A stretch of DNA of 64,000 nt from Acidobacteriaceae bacterium (GCA_025360645.1 JANYBT010000035.1:1-64000); one strand, 5' to 3'; counted from the stretch's first letter, positions 43,919-53,803 are shown. Notes: generated by a model not told the origin, from the sequence alone. Translations and numbers: made by a program.

Positions 43919-45850
43919 ATGTGTGGAATTGCAGGTATTGTCAGCTCCCAACCCGGAGACCGGATCGAAAGCAGCACGATCCACCGGATGTGTCAGGCCA
44001 TCATCCACCGCGGACCGGATGATGAAGGCATCTTTGTCAAGGATGGTACTGGCCTGGGCATGCGCCGGCTCAGCATCATCGATGTTTCCGGCGGCCACCA
44101 GCCCGTATTCAACGAAGACCGTTCCGTCTGGATTGTGTTCAACGGGGAGATCTATAATTTCCCCGAGCTGCGCGCGGAGTTGGTGGATCGAGGACATCGT
44201 TTTACGACTCACACTGACACCGAGGTCATTGTTCATCTCTACGAGGATTTGGGCGCGGCTTGCGTGCAAAAGTTGAGGGGCATGTTCGCTTTTGCACTCT
44301 ATGACGAACGCCGACGCTGCCTGTTGATGGCGCGAGACCGCCTGGGCAAGAAGCCACTCCACTACGCTCTGCACCGAGGGCGATTGTTGTTTGGATCTGA
44401 AATCAAAGCGATTCTGGCGGTTGCGCCGGAACTCGCTTCGGTGAACCCGGCGGCACTGCTGCAATATTTGCACTTCGGATACGTGGTGGATCCGGAGACT
44501 GCATTCACGCCGATTCAGAAGCTGCCGCCCGGCTACACGTTGGAGTTTGAAGACGGGCAAGTGCGCACCAGCCAGTATTGGGACCTGCCTCAGTACGATA
44601 CCCATCCGCCCATGAGCGAGGAAGAGTGTTTGGAAGAGATGGAGCGCCGGTTGGCGGAGGCGGTGCGCATCCGCCTGATTTCAGATGTCCCCCTGGGCGC
44701 CTTGCTGAGCGGCGGAACCGACTCTTCAACGGTGGTCGCCCTGATGGCGAGGGCCAGCTCCAAACCGGTCAAGACCTTCGCTATTGGCTTCAAACAGGCA
44801 GACTTCAATGAAGCGCCCTATGCACGTATTGTGGCAGAGCGTTTCGGTACGGAGCACCATGAGTTGATTCTGGACCCTGATGTGGCGGACACGGTGGAAG
44901 CGCTCACTAGTTCCCTGGAAGAACCGTTTGCCGACTCCTCCATGTTGCCGACCTATTACGTTTCTTGTCTGGCTCGCAAACATGTCACTGTGGCTCTGTC
45001 TGGCGACGGGGGAGACGAAATTTTCGCAGGTTACGATCGCTATCGCATCCACGCAGAACGACAGGTGTTCGAACGCATCCCCGCCTGGGCGCGGCGCTTG
45101 TATCGAGAAAAGCTCTATCCGCACTTGCCCCACTCGATGCGGGGACGCAAGTTTTCCTACAACATCTCGTTGCCTTGGCGCGAACGGTACATTGACAGCG
45201 TTTCTTTTTTGCCCGCGTTCGAGCGGGATATGCCGCTCCTGTCCGACGGCTTCCGGGCCTCGCTGCGCAACTGCGTCAACCCGCAGGACTTGATGATGGA
45301 GTTTTTTGAGCGCGCTCCGGCGAAGGATCCCGTCAGTCAAATGCTCTATCTCGACACCAAGACCTATCTCAATGGGGACATTCTGACGAAAGTGGACCGC
45401 ATGAGCATGGCGACTTCGCTCGAAGTACGGTCTCCGCTGCTGGACCACCTGTTTGTCGAATGGGTCGCCAGTTTGCCGGTGGAGTGGAAAATGCGCGGGT
45501 CGCAGCAGAAATACATCTTCCGGAAGTTGGCGGAAAGGGTGGGAGTGCCGAAAGAGGTGCTCTACCGCCCCAAGCAGGGCTTCGCTTTGCCGCTGGTGCA
45601 TTGGATCCGCCACGAATTAAAGGAAATGATTCTGACCGTTCTATTGGAACCGCGAACCATGCAGCGTGGATATTTTCGGCCAGAAGGCGTAAAGCAACTG
45701 CTGGACGAACACTTTAGCGGGCGTCGCGATCAATCGGGACGAATCTGGCGGCTTCTAATTTTTGAGCTGTGGCATCGGAATTTTCTGGAAAAGTTCAGCA
45801 GCGCGGTTCCGGTGGAACAATCGGCAGCGTTAGAGGTCGAGAAGGGATGA
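43919..45850 (+). CDS. asnB: AsnB-like glutamine amidotransferase (exosortase-locus type)
   Basis: The 643-residue protein begins MCGIAG, so Cys2 becomes the N-terminal nucleophile of the class II glutaminase ('IHRGPDDEG', 'NGEIYNFPELR', 'TDTEVIVHLYED' follow). The synthetase domain has the pyrophosphate loop 'LLSGGTDSSTVVAL' and 'LSGDGGDEIFAGYDRY'. In EPS loci such enzymes probably amidate a uronic acid or another sugar carboxyl rather than aspartate, using glutamine and ATP. It resembles the exosortase A-associated amidotransferase group. It overlaps the next gene by 4 bases (ATGA). A second AsnB-like gene lies at 49199-51169. Confidence 0.9.
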   Translation: MCGIAGIVSSQPGDRIESSTIHRMCQAIIHRGPDDEGIFVKDGTGLGMRRLSIIDVSGGHQPVFNEDRSVWIVFNGEIYNFPELRAELVDRGHRFTTHTDTEVIVHLYEDLGAACVQKLRGMFAFALYDERRRCLLMARDRLGKKPLHYALHRGRLLFGSEIKAILAVAPELASVNPAALLQYLHFGYVVDPETAFTPIQKLPPGYTLEFEDGQVRTSQYWDLPQYDTHPPMSEEECLEEMERRLAEAVRIRLISDVPLGALLSGGTDSSTVVALMARASSKPVKTFAIGFKQADFNEAPYARIVAERFGTEHHELILDPDVADTVEALTSSLEEPFADSSMLPTYYVSCLARKHVTVALSGDGGDEIFAGYDRYRIHAERQVFERIPAWARRLYREKLYPHLPHSMRGRKFSYNISLPWRERYIDSVSFLPAFERDMPLLSDGFRASLRNCVNPQDLMMEFFERAPAKDPVSQMLYLDTKTYLNGDILTKVDRMSMATSLEVRSPLLDHLFVEWVASLPVEWKMRGSQQKYIFRKLAERVGVPKEVLYRPKQGFALPLVHWIRHELKEMILTVLLEPRTMQRGYFRPEGVKQLLDEHFSGRRDQSGRIWRLLIFELWHRNFLEKFSSAVPVEQSAALEVEKG

Positions 45851-48141
45851 CGAAGCCGGACGATCCCAGCCCGGGATCAGAGCGTCCGGAGCCGCTGCCG
45901 GCCAGCGATCCAGGCGCGAGTTCGCACATACCCGCTCCCCGGACGGGCGTATTCCTGATGATCAATAGCCTGGAGACGGGTGGCAGTGAGCGCCAGTTCA
46001 TCGCCCTTGCCCAAGCGCTGGATCGCAGCGTCTTTCAGATCGATCTGGGGTGCTTGCAAAAGAGGGGCGCACTCCTGGAGAGTGTCGGGGAAATTCAGGA
46101 ATTCAGCCTTGGAGGCAGCCTGTATGGGGTCAAGTCGCAGTCCACTCGCCTGCACCTCGCCCGTGAGCTTCGCCGTTCTGGCATCGCTATCGCTCATGCT
46201 TTTGATTTCTATTCCAACCTGACCTTAGTCCCGGCTGCGCGACTGGCACGAGTCCCGATCGTCATCGGCAGCCATCGGCAACTCGGCGACCTCTTGTCTC
46301 CGGCAAAGCGGTGGGTGCAAGGACGTGTATTCGGGATATGCGATCGGGTGGTGTGCAATTCTCGCGCGGCTGCCGATCGCCTGCTGCAACAGGGAATCCG
46401 CGCAGAAACCATCGTCGTCATTGGCAACGCGATCGCGCCCGCGTTCTTCGCGGCGGCATCACCCGCGTTGGAGCGCGGGCCGGGAGTGCTTCGCGTCGGC
46501 ATGATTGCACGAATGAACGATCCCTCGAAAAGCCATCGCGATTTTCTGGCGGTGGCCGCGAAGCTTGCGGCGACCTCGCTGAAGGTGGAGTTTGTGCTGG
46601 TTGGCGATGGTCCATTGCGGCTGGGGTTGGAGCGTGAAGCCGAGGCCCTGGGTCTGGGACGCCGGATAACGTTCTTGGGTGACCGCAAAGACATTCCAGA
46701 GCTTTTGGCCTCCATCGATGTTTCGGTGTTGCCCTCGGAATCCGAGAGCCTGTCGAATGTCCTGATTGAATCAATGGCGGCCGGCGTACCCGTCGTGTCC
46801 ACCCGGGTGGGCGGAACCCCGGAGTTGGTGGGAGAGGACCGCGGCATCCTGGTGGCGCCGCATGACGTTGAGGCGCTCTGCGAGGGGGTTGCGCGGCTTC
46901 TGACGATTCCGGCGCTGTGCGAAGAGTTCTCGCGGAAGGGCAGGGAATTCGCCCTTGCGAATTTCACCGTCGAATCCATTTGCAAACAATATGAGCAAAT
47001 GTATGGCGACTTGCTGGCGAAGAGAGTCCCTCGCTCCCGAGCCAAGGTATCGGTGCTGGCTGGCAAGCCGGAGGCCCGTACTCTTGCTGTGGTCTTGGTC
47101 GCACCTACCCTGCGCTATGTGGGCGGCCAGGCGGTGCAGGCAGATCTGCTGCTTCGTCACTGGCGCAACGATCCCGATGTAGTTGCCCGCTTCATCCCGG
47201 TGGACCCCGCTTTCCCACGCGTGTTGCAGTGGGCGGAGCAGGTCCCGTTTCTTCGCACCCTGGTTCGCGCTCCGATCTACCTGGGGGAGCTATGGAAGGG
47301 ACTCGCAAAGGCGGATATCGCCCACATCTTCTCGGCATCGTACTGGTCTTTTCTTCTTGCGCCTGCGCCCGCATGGTTGGTCGCCCGGCTGCGGGGCAAG
47401 AAGACTCTGATCAACTACCGTAGCGGCGAAGCGCGGGACCATTTACGCCGTTCCTGGATTGCCCGATCAGTGCTGGCGCAAACTGACTTGCTGGTTGTTC
47501 CTTCTGGATATCTGGTGGATGTGTTCGGCGAGTTCGGACTTCGCGCTCAGGTCGTGCCCAACATTGTGGACTTGTCTCAGTTTTCATTTCGGGTACGCGA
47601 TCCGCTGCGGCCTCATTTGATCTGCACCCGAGGATTCCACCCGTACTACAACGTGGATGTGGTGGTGCGCGCGTTTGCTGAAGTGCAAAAAGTGTTTCCC
47701 GAAGCTCGCCTGGATCTGGTGGGTGGCGGCCCGCTGGAAGGGCAAATCCGCCAATTGGTCCAACGGATGGGACTAGCGGGCGTGGATTTCTGCGGAGTTG
47801 CCTCGCGGAACGAAATCGGTCGCTTTTACGATCGCGCGGACATTTTTATCAATGCTTCCAGTGTCGACAACATGCCGGTGTCGGTTTTGGAAGCCTTTGC
47901 TTGCGGAACCCCGGTGGTGACGACCGCGCCCGAATCCATGCGCTACATCGTGACCGATGGGCACACCGGATTGCTGTCGGCACCCGGCGATGCCGAAGCA
48001 CTTGCCAGCAATGTTCTGCGCCTTCTGCAGACCCCCGGGCTGGCCGCTACGCTGTCATATAATGCACATCAGGAATCGCAGCGCTACTCCTGGGGTGCCG
48101 TGCGGGACCAGTGGCTAAAGCTCTATCGTGATTTGACTTAG
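45847..48141 (+). CDS. Tandem double family 4 glycosyltransferase
   Basis: The 764-residue protein runs from ATG 45847, coupled to the previous stop. It contains two complete GT-B enzymes in one chain. The first (about 33-375) has 'GVFLMINSLETGGSERQF', 'LRVGMIARMNDPSKSHRDFL', 'EFVLVGDGPLR' and 'SESESLSNVLIESMAAGVP'. The second (about 410-764) has 'APTLRYVGGQAVQADLLLRH', 'ICTRGFHPYYNVDVVVRAF', 'LDLVGGGPLEGQIRQL' and 'ASSVDNMPVSVLEAFACGTP'. Both keep the E-x7-E type donor site. They probably add two successive sugars. The Pro/Ser-rich first 30 residues look unstructured. I see no frameshift or internal start between the halves. Confidence 0.88.
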   Translation: MTKPDDPSPGSERPEPLPASDPGASSHIPAPRTGVFLMINSLETGGSERQFIALAQALDRSVFQIDLGCLQKRGALLESVGEIQEFSLGGSLYGVKSQSTRLHLARELRRSGIAIAHAFDFYSNLTLVPAARLARVPIVIGSHRQLGDLLSPAKRWVQGRVFGICDRVVCNSRAAADRLLQQGIRAETIVVIGNAIAPAFFAAASPALERGPGVLRVGMIARMNDPSKSHRDFLAVAAKLAATSLKVEFVLVGDGPLRLGLEREAEALGLGRRITFLGDRKDIPELLASIDVSVLPSESESLSNVLIESMAAGVPVVSTRVGGTPELVGEDRGILVAPHDVEALCEGVARLLTIPALCEEFSRKGREFALANFTVESICKQYEQMYGDLLAKRVPRSRAKVSVLAGKPEARTLAVVLVAPTLRYVGGQAVQADLLLRHWRNDPDVVARFIPVDPAFPRVLQWAEQVPFLRTLVRAPIYLGELWKGLAKADIAHIFSASYWSFLLAPAPAWLVARLRGKKTLINYRSGEARDHLRRSWIARSVLAQTDLLVVPSGYLVDVFGEFGLRAQVVPNIVDLSQFSFRVRDPLRPHLICTRGFHPYYNVDVVVRAFAEVQKVFPEARLDLVGGGPLEGQIRQLVQRMGLAGVDFCGVASRNEIGRFYDRADIFINASSVDNMPVSVLEAFACGTPVVTTAPESMRYIVTDGHTGLLSAPGDAEALASNVLRLLQTPGLAATLSYNAHQESQRYSWGAVRDQWLKLYRDLT

Positions 48142-48161
48142 AACGTGCAGGGAGTGCTGGA

Positions 48162-49184
48162 TTGCCTGAGATCTACCGCCGTGCCGGCGTCCCCTTGGAT
48201 GTGTCGATGAAGCCCCCAGTTTTCGTCGTGGGGTGTCCGCGATCTGGAACCACTCTTCTCTATCACATGCTCCTTTCCTCGGGCGGTTTCGCTGTCTATC
48301 GCTCAGAGACCAACGTGTTTAATTTGCTGGCGCCTCGCTTCGGCGACTTCCGCTCCAGCGCAAAGCGCCGCAACCTGATGGCGCACTGGCTCCGCAGCAA
48401 ATTGTTTGAAGTGTCGGGCCTGGAGGCAGGGGAAATTGAAGCCGCCATCATGAACCACTGCCATAGCGGGGGAGACTTCCTTCGCATCGTCATGGAGAGT
48501 GTGGCCCGCAAGCAAGGGGTAGATCGCTGGGCCGATTCCACTCCCGATCACCTCTTGTATCTCGCCGAGATTCGGGCGCAACTGCCGGGCGCGTACGTCA
48601 TCCACATTATTCGGGATGGGCGGGACGTGGCGCTGTCTTATGCCCGGCAGGGTTGGTCTTATCCACTGCCTTGGGACCGCCGGCAATCGTTGGCGGTCGC
48701 AGGATTGTATTGGGAGTGGATCATCAAGAAGGGGCGCAAACTGGGGGAGGGGTTCGGTCCGCGTTACCGCGAAGTGCGATTCGAAGAGTTGGTGACCAGG
48801 CCGCGGGAAACGCTGAAAGAGTTGGGGGAATTCATTGGTCATGATTTGGACTATGATCGCATTCAAGGAGCGGCCATCGGCTCTGTGAGTGAACCAAATA
48901 CTTCTTTCGCGGGAGAAGCCGGACGCGAAGGGTTCCATCCCGTCAGTCGATGGAAGAGCAAGATGTCTGCGGTGGAGATCGCAGACTTTGAGGGCGTAGT
49001 GGGCGGTTTTCTATCGGAGCTGGGCTACCCTTTGGCAGCGGGCGCAACGCCGAGCCGGAGCGTGCAGGCGCTCCGCTTGCGAGCTACCTATCTGGCGCTT
49101 TTTGAAACGAAGCACTGGCTGAGGACACACACGCCCCTGGGCCGTTTGTCCCATATTGGCAGAATGATGCTGGCCGAGGAGTAG
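48162..49184 (+). CDS. Sulfotransferase family protein (1 of 3)
   Basis: The 340-residue protein starts at TTG 48162, with GGGAG upstream; GTG 48201 and ATG 48207 are alternatives. The PAPS 5'-phosphosulfate loop is 'FVVGCPRSGTTLLYHML' (about 20-36). The 3'-phosphate region is 'VIHIIRDGRDVALSYARQGW' (about 146-165). 'RYREVRFEELVTRPRETL' and a basic C-terminal segment 'HPVSRWKSKMSAVEIADFEG' also match sulfotransferases. It would move sulfate from PAPS to a sugar hydroxyl. It is the last gene of the plus-strand run and meets the inverted asnB 14 bases later. Confidence 0.9.
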   Translation: MPEIYRRAGVPLDVSMKPPVFVVGCPRSGTTLLYHMLLSSGGFAVYRSETNVFNLLAPRFGDFRSSAKRRNLMAHWLRSKLFEVSGLEAGEIEAAIMNHCHSGGDFLRIVMESVARKQGVDRWADSTPDHLLYLAEIRAQLPGAYVIHIIRDGRDVALSYARQGWSYPLPWDRRQSLAVAGLYWEWIIKKGRKLGEGFGPRYREVRFEELVTRPRETLKELGEFIGHDLDYDRIQGAAIGSVSEPNTSFAGEAGREGFHPVSRWKSKMSAVEIADFEGVVGGFLSELGYPLAAGATPSRSVQALRLRATYLALFETKHWLRTHTPLGRLSHIGRMMLAEE

Positions 49185-49198
49185 GGGTCCAGGCGCGG

Positions 49199-51169
49199 TC
49201 AGCCCGACTTCGCTTCCGCTCGACACTGGAAGCGCTGGAGGGGCCAACTGCCCGGGAATGGCTGATCATCCCCTTCGAGACAGACGCGGTGCCAAAGTTC
49301 CAGATTCAGCAAACGCCAGATTCGGTCGTAGTGATCCCGATAACGCGCCCGATGCTCGTGGAACAGCTTGACGATGGCCGGTCGCTGGAAAAGTCCCCGA
49401 TCCAGGCTGCGTGGCTCCAGCAGGAGTTTCTCAATGGCATCCAGTTGCGGTCCTACGATCCATTCGCTCCACGGCGTGGGGAAGCCGAGTTTGCGACGAT
49501 ACACAATGGAATGCGGCAGCAAATTTTCGACTGCTTTTTTCAGGAGATGCTTGCCGGAGAACCCTTGGAGGAGCATCTCCTGGGGGATCTGCAGCGCCCA
49601 CTCCACTAGAACGTGGTCGAGGAACGGCACGCGGCTTTCGATCGATGCCGCCATGCTCATGTTGTCCTGCTTCATCAGCAGTTCTACGAGGTAGGTCTTG
49701 ATGTCCGTGTAAAGCAAGCGTTGCAGAAGACTTCCCGAGGACCCCTCCCAATACTTAAGGACGTTGCGATACGCCGCGCCCGGGCCCAACTCCTCAGACA
49801 AGTCTCTCGTCAGCAAATTCTGCTGTTCGGCTTCGCTGAACGCTGAAAAGAAATTGTCAAAATAAAACGAAGACCAGGACTGGCTGTCGAGACCGAGAAA
49901 CGTATGCCCCAGCTTGCGTCGAAGGGTTGCGGAAATCAGGCTGGACGTTCCGATGGCGCCGCGCAGGCGGTCCCGCAAGAAGGCGGGGGCCAGCTTGCGA
50001 TAGATGCGGTCCAAAGCAAGATTGTGGAGCGTTGCGGAGTAGCGCGAATAGCCGGCCAGGGTCTCGTCACTGCCTTCGCCGGTCAGCACGACTTTGACTC
50101 GCTGCCGAGCCAACTCCGCAACGAAATACAGGGGAATGCTGGATGGCCAGACGATCGGCTCGTCTTCGTGCCAAATCAACCCGGGAAGCGCTCCCAGAAA
50201 GTCCTCGCGGCTGACCAGCACTTCGTGGTGCACGGAATTTAGATGCTGCGCCACTATTCTGGCGTAGGGCAGTTCGCTGTGCGAGGTCTCGGTGTATCCC
50301 ACCGAGAAAGTTTCGATGGGCTCGCCTCGGAGCTTGGTCATCAAAGCCGCCACAGCGCTCGAATCCAATCCCCCGCTCAAAAACACTCCCAGGGGGACAT
50401 CGCTCATCAAGTGACTGGAGACCGCGCCTTCGAGCAGTTCGCGATAGCGGGAGACGTAATCGCGTTCGCTGCCCGTCACCACCACGGGCGAAGGCTGCAG
50501 ATCCCAGTACTGCTGAATCCGGGAGCGGCCATCCTCGTGCACTTCGAGCCAATGCCCGGGCATCAGCTTTTGAATGCCGCGGTAAAGCGTTGCAGGCCCG
50601 GACACATAACCGAAAGCCAGAAACTCTGGGAGTACGGTGCGCTCCAATGCACCCCGGCTGCGGGAATGCGTCAGAAGGACCTTGATCTCGGATCCAAACA
50701 ACAGGCGCTCGGGCGTAACTTGATAGTAGAGGGGTTTGATCCCCAGTCGGTCCCGGGCCAGGAAGAGAACTTTTCGATTCGTGTCCCAGATAGCGAAGGC
50801 AAACATGCCGCGCAGATGCAGGACGCAATCCGGGCCATACTCCTCGTACAAATGAAGAATGGACTCGGTGTCGCTGTGGGTACGGTAGGAGTGGCCTCGA
50901 GCTTGCATCTGCTCCCGCAGCGCAAGGTGGTTATAGATTTCCCCATTGAAAACGATCCAGAGGGTTGCATCCTCATTGCTGATGGGCTGGTGGCCGGTGG
51001 CCAAGTCAACAATGCTCAACCGCCGCATGCCGATCCCCACCCGGCTTTGCAGGTAGGTTCCCTGATCATCGGGGCCGCGATGGGCGATGACCTCGCACAT
51101 TCGCAACAGCGCGCTACCGTCTGCGACAGCGCCCTTCCCGAACTCTATGATTCCTGCAATCCCGCACAT
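49199..51169 (-). CDS. asnB: Second AsnB-like glutamine amidotransferase, inverted
   Basis: The 656-residue protein runs from ATG 51169, chosen because Cys must be residue 2 (MCGIAGIIEFG); the frame is open 7 codons upstream. The glutaminase domain has 'IAHRGPDDQGTYL', 'NGEIYNHLALREQMQ' and 'SDTESILHLYEEYG'. The synthetase domain has 'FLSGGLDSSAVAALMTKL' and 'LTGEGSDETLAGYSRY'. It reads against the genes on both sides and shows only family-level similarity with the first asnB. It could amidate a different sugar acid or make asparagine. Upstream are 218 bases shared with the divergent dehydrogenase gene, in which I see no clear promoter. Confidence 0.9.
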   Translation of the reverse strand: MCGIAGIIEFGKGAVADGSALLRMCEVIAHRGPDDQGTYLQSRVGIGMRRLSIVDLATGHQPISNEDATLWIVFNGEIYNHLALREQMQARGHSYRTHSDTESILHLYEEYGPDCVLHLRGMFAFAIWDTNRKVLFLARDRLGIKPLYYQVTPERLLFGSEIKVLLTHSRSRGALERTVLPEFLAFGYVSGPATLYRGIQKLMPGHWLEVHEDGRSRIQQYWDLQPSPVVVTGSERDYVSRYRELLEGAVSSHLMSDVPLGVFLSGGLDSSAVAALMTKLRGEPIETFSVGYTETSHSELPYARIVAQHLNSVHHEVLVSREDFLGALPGLIWHEDEPIVWPSSIPLYFVAELARQRVKVVLTGEGSDETLAGYSRYSATLHNLALDRIYRKLAPAFLRDRLRGAIGTSSLISATLRRKLGHTFLGLDSQSWSSFYFDNFFSAFSEAEQQNLLTRDLSEELGPGAAYRNVLKYWEGSSGSLLQRLLYTDIKTYLVELLMKQDNMSMAASIESRVPFLDHVLVEWALQIPQEMLLQGFSGKHLLKKAVENLLPHSIVYRRKLGFPTPWSEWIVGPQLDAIEKLLLEPRSLDRGLFQRPAIVKLFHEHRARYRDHYDRIWRLLNLELWHRVCLEGDDQPFPGSWPLQRFQCRAEAKSG

Positions 51170-51387
51170 CTTGCACAAACACCAGGACAAAAGATGAAGT
51201 GGCCAGTGTTTGCCCCATTCTGGCCTCGATCTCTATCCTACACGGGGTCAGCGAAGAACCGGGCAGAGTCCCGATCCTCACGGACTGCGGGCATTTGTCA
51301 ACTTGCTCTTTTTCTCGGAGTTGGCGACACTAACGAATTGAGCCGCTTCTGGTTACGCGATTGAGGCGTGCTCGTGAGGGAGAAGGC

Positions 51388-52713
51388 GTGAGCCTGGCAA
51401 TCAGTGTTTTCGGCCTGGGGTATGTGGGATCGGTCTCCGCGGCGTGCTTTGCCTCGGCGGGCCATCGAGTGGTTGGTGTGGATGTGAGCGTGGCCAAGGT
51501 TGCCACCGTGCAGTCTGGCCGCAGTCCGATCACTGAATCTCAGATGGGCCCCATGGTGGAAGAAGCAGTTCGTGAGGGACGTCTGTCGGCGACCAGCGAC
51601 GTACAAGAGGCAGTGAGCAACTCCGACGTTTCTTTCGTGTGTGTCGGTACGCCGAGCCTGCGGAGCGGCAAGCTCGATCTGACCCATGTCGAAAGTGTGG
51701 CGCGGGAAATCGGCGCCGCGTTGCGAACAAGTGACCGCAAACACACAGTCGTCTTGCGAAGCACCGTGCTGCCGGGAACGACGGAATCTTTATTCATTCC
51801 TGCCATCGAGCAGGCCAGCGGTCGCCGTCTGGGAGATGGCTTCGCCGTCTGTTACAACCCCGAGTTTATGCGGGAGGGAAGTGCAGTGGCCGATTTCTTT
51901 AACCCTCCCTGCACCATTCTGGGGGCCCATGACAAGGCCGATAGCATTCCGGTGCGCCAACTCTATGGCGACATGCCGGGAACGATGTTTGAGGTCTCTA
52001 TCGCCGTTGCTGAAATGGCGAAGTACGCCTCCAATGCGTTCCATGCTCTGAAAGTCGGATTCGCCAATGAGATTGGCACCCTGTGCAAACGCCTGGATGT
52101 GGACACACACACGGTCACCGAAATCTTCACTTCTGACAAGAAACTCAACATCTCAACAGCCTACCTGTCTCCCGGTTTTGCCTTTGGAGGATCCTGCTTG
52201 CCCAAGGACCTCCGAGCGTTAAGCTACCGGGCGAAGGAACTGGATCTGAAGCTGCCTTTGCTGGAGTCCATCTTGCCCAGCAATGCGGAGCACGTAAGCC
52301 GGGCGTTGGAAGCAGTCGCGCGCACCAACAAAAGGAAGATCGCGCAGTTGGGGCTGAGCTTCAAGGCGGGAACCGACGACTTGCGGGAGAGTCCACAGGT
52401 TCAGCTCATCAAGTGGTTGATGGGGGAAGGCTATGACGTGCGGATTTGGGACGAGGACGTTACCCTGGGTCGTCTAGCCGGCTCGAATCGTCAATACATC
52501 GAGGAGGTCATTCCCCACATTGGTTCGCTTCTTTCTGCCGACCTTGAAGAGGTCATTGCCCGCGCCGAGGTCATCATCATTGGCAACAAGTCGGTGGACC
52601 GAGACCGTTTGAGCGCGCTTATCCGGTCCGACCATTTTGTGATTGACCTGGTGAATCTGGACCCCGCTCGCAGACCGCTGGGCGCATCCTCCTATGAAGG
52701 GATCTGCTGGTGA
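51388..52713 (+). CDS. algD: GDP-mannose 6-dehydrogenase-like nucleotide-sugar dehydrogenase
   Basis: The 441-residue protein runs from GTG 51388, with GGGAGAAGG upstream; the frame is open to TTG 51361. The NAD domain has 'ISVFGLGYVGSVSAACFA' (5-22). The middle has 'YNPEFMREGSAVADFFNPP' and 'EMAKYASNAFHALKVGFANE'. The catalytic Cys270 lies in 'PGFAFGGSCLPKDLRALSY', and the Asn/Pro phrase 'LPLLESILPSN' follows. These phrases fit the AlgD (GDP-mannose) branch better than UDP-glucose dehydrogenase. It oxidises the sugar C6 to a carboxylate in two NAD steps, giving GDP-mannuronate. That implies a uronate in the polymer and a possible substrate for the amidotransferases. Confidence 0.88.
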   Translation: MSLAISVFGLGYVGSVSAACFASAGHRVVGVDVSVAKVATVQSGRSPITESQMGPMVEEAVREGRLSATSDVQEAVSNSDVSFVCVGTPSLRSGKLDLTHVESVAREIGAALRTSDRKHTVVLRSTVLPGTTESLFIPAIEQASGRRLGDGFAVCYNPEFMREGSAVADFFNPPCTILGAHDKADSIPVRQLYGDMPGTMFEVSIAVAEMAKYASNAFHALKVGFANEIGTLCKRLDVDTHTVTEIFTSDKKLNISTAYLSPGFAFGGSCLPKDLRALSYRAKELDLKLPLLESILPSNAEHVSRALEAVARTNKRKIAQLGLSFKAGTDDLRESPQVQLIKWLMGEGYDVRIWDEDVTLGRLAGSNRQYIEEVIPHIGSLLSADLEEVIARAEVIIIGNKSVDRDRLSALIRSDHFVIDLVNLDPARRPLGASSYEGICW

Positions 52714-52743
52714 TGCGATGACGGCGGAGGGTTTGCGGCCTTG

Positions 52744-53766
52744 ATGCAATGCAATCTTATTGATTGGAACTCCGCGGACTGGCAACGGCTCGATCAGTTT
52801 TGGGATCGTACTGTATTTCAGACGCGCGAGTGGCTGGCTTTTATCGCGGAGACCCAGCATGCCACGCCGGTCCTCGCTGAGATCCGCGAGGCGGACGCAA
52901 TCGTGGGATACTTCAGCGGCCTCACCTTCTCTCGCTTCGGCGTCAAGGTTCTCGGCAGTTCTTTCCCGGGCTGGACTACGCCTTACATCGGCTTCAATCT
53001 GTTGCCGACTGTCTCGCGCTCGATTGCGCTGGAGGCTGTGGAGCAGATGGCTTGGAACCAACTGAAGTGCCTCCATCTGGAAGTTTCCGATCCGCAGTTC
53101 ACCGAAGAGGACGGGCGCAGGCTAGGCTTCACTTGCGAATTTTATACTTCTTATCGCACCGACCTTACCCAGGACGAAGATAAGCTGTTCAGTAATATGG
53201 ATGCGGCTTGCCGCCGCTGTGTACGCAAAGCGGAGAAGAGCGGCGTGGTCATTGAAGAAGCTCACGATTTGTCGTTCGCCGATGACTACTACGCTCAGCT
53301 GCAGGACGTGTTTGCCAAGCAGGGGCTGGTTCCCACTTACTCAGTCGAGCGCGTGCGGTCTTTAGTTCGGCACCTCGAACCTACCGGTAGAATCCTGCTG
53401 CTCCGGGCCCGCGATGCCGAAGGCAAGTGCATCGCTAGCGGAATTTTTCCCGGCTTCAATCAGATCGCCGAATTTTGGGGAAATGCCAGCTTTCGTTCCA
53501 GCCAGATTCTTCGCCCCAATGAAGCGATTCAATGGTACGTCATGCGCTACTGGAAGAAGCGGGGTGTGCAGGTTTACGACTGGGGTGGACAAGGGGTGTA
53601 CAAGGAAAAATACGGCTGCGTCCCCCATCGTGTGCCTTGGTTCATCAAGTCGCGGTATCGCGCTGTGGCGGAGCTTCGGGAAGGGGCGCGTCAACTGTTT
53701 GTACACAAGCAACGGTTCTTAGGCTGGATGCAAAGAAAGAAGGCAGGAGGCGAGGAAAATTCATGA
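52744..53766 (+). CDS. FemAB/GNAT-like acyl- or aminoacyl-transferase
   Basis: The 340-residue protein starts at ATG 52744; TTG 52741 is adjacent. The N-terminal half reads 'VFQTREWLAFIAETQHATPVL' and 'VVGYFSG'-like strands. The C-terminal half has 'NMDAACRRCVRKAEKSGVV', 'LLLRARDAEGKCIASGIFPGF', 'EAIQWYVMRYWKKRGVQVYDWGG' and 'YKEKYG'. The 'R..IRKAEKxGV' and 'YDWGG...KxxFG'-like phrases are typical of FemAB-related double-GNAT proteins found in EPS/exosortase loci. They transfer acyl or aminoacyl groups. It lies 30 bases after algD. Residue numbers and donor are not certain. Confidence 0.82.
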   Translation: MQCNLIDWNSADWQRLDQFWDRTVFQTREWLAFIAETQHATPVLAEIREADAIVGYFSGLTFSRFGVKVLGSSFPGWTTPYIGFNLLPTVSRSIALEAVEQMAWNQLKCLHLEVSDPQFTEEDGRRLGFTCEFYTSYRTDLTQDEDKLFSNMDAACRRCVRKAEKSGVVIEEAHDLSFADDYYAQLQDVFAKQGLVPTYSVERVRSLVRHLEPTGRILLLRARDAEGKCIASGIFPGFNQIAEFWGNASFRSSQILRPNEAIQWYVMRYWKKRGVQVYDWGGQGVYKEKYGCVPHRVPWFIKSRYRAVAELREGARQLFVHKQRFLGWMQRKKAGGEENS

Positions 53767-53803
53767 AAGTGAGAAAGGCCCACTCAGCGAGGATTTGGCA
53801 GCG

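Noticed and set aside
45769-45846. Longer start for the double glycosyltransferase
   Set aside because: It overlaps the asnB gene in another frame; ATG 45847 with the ATGA overlap is the normal operon start.
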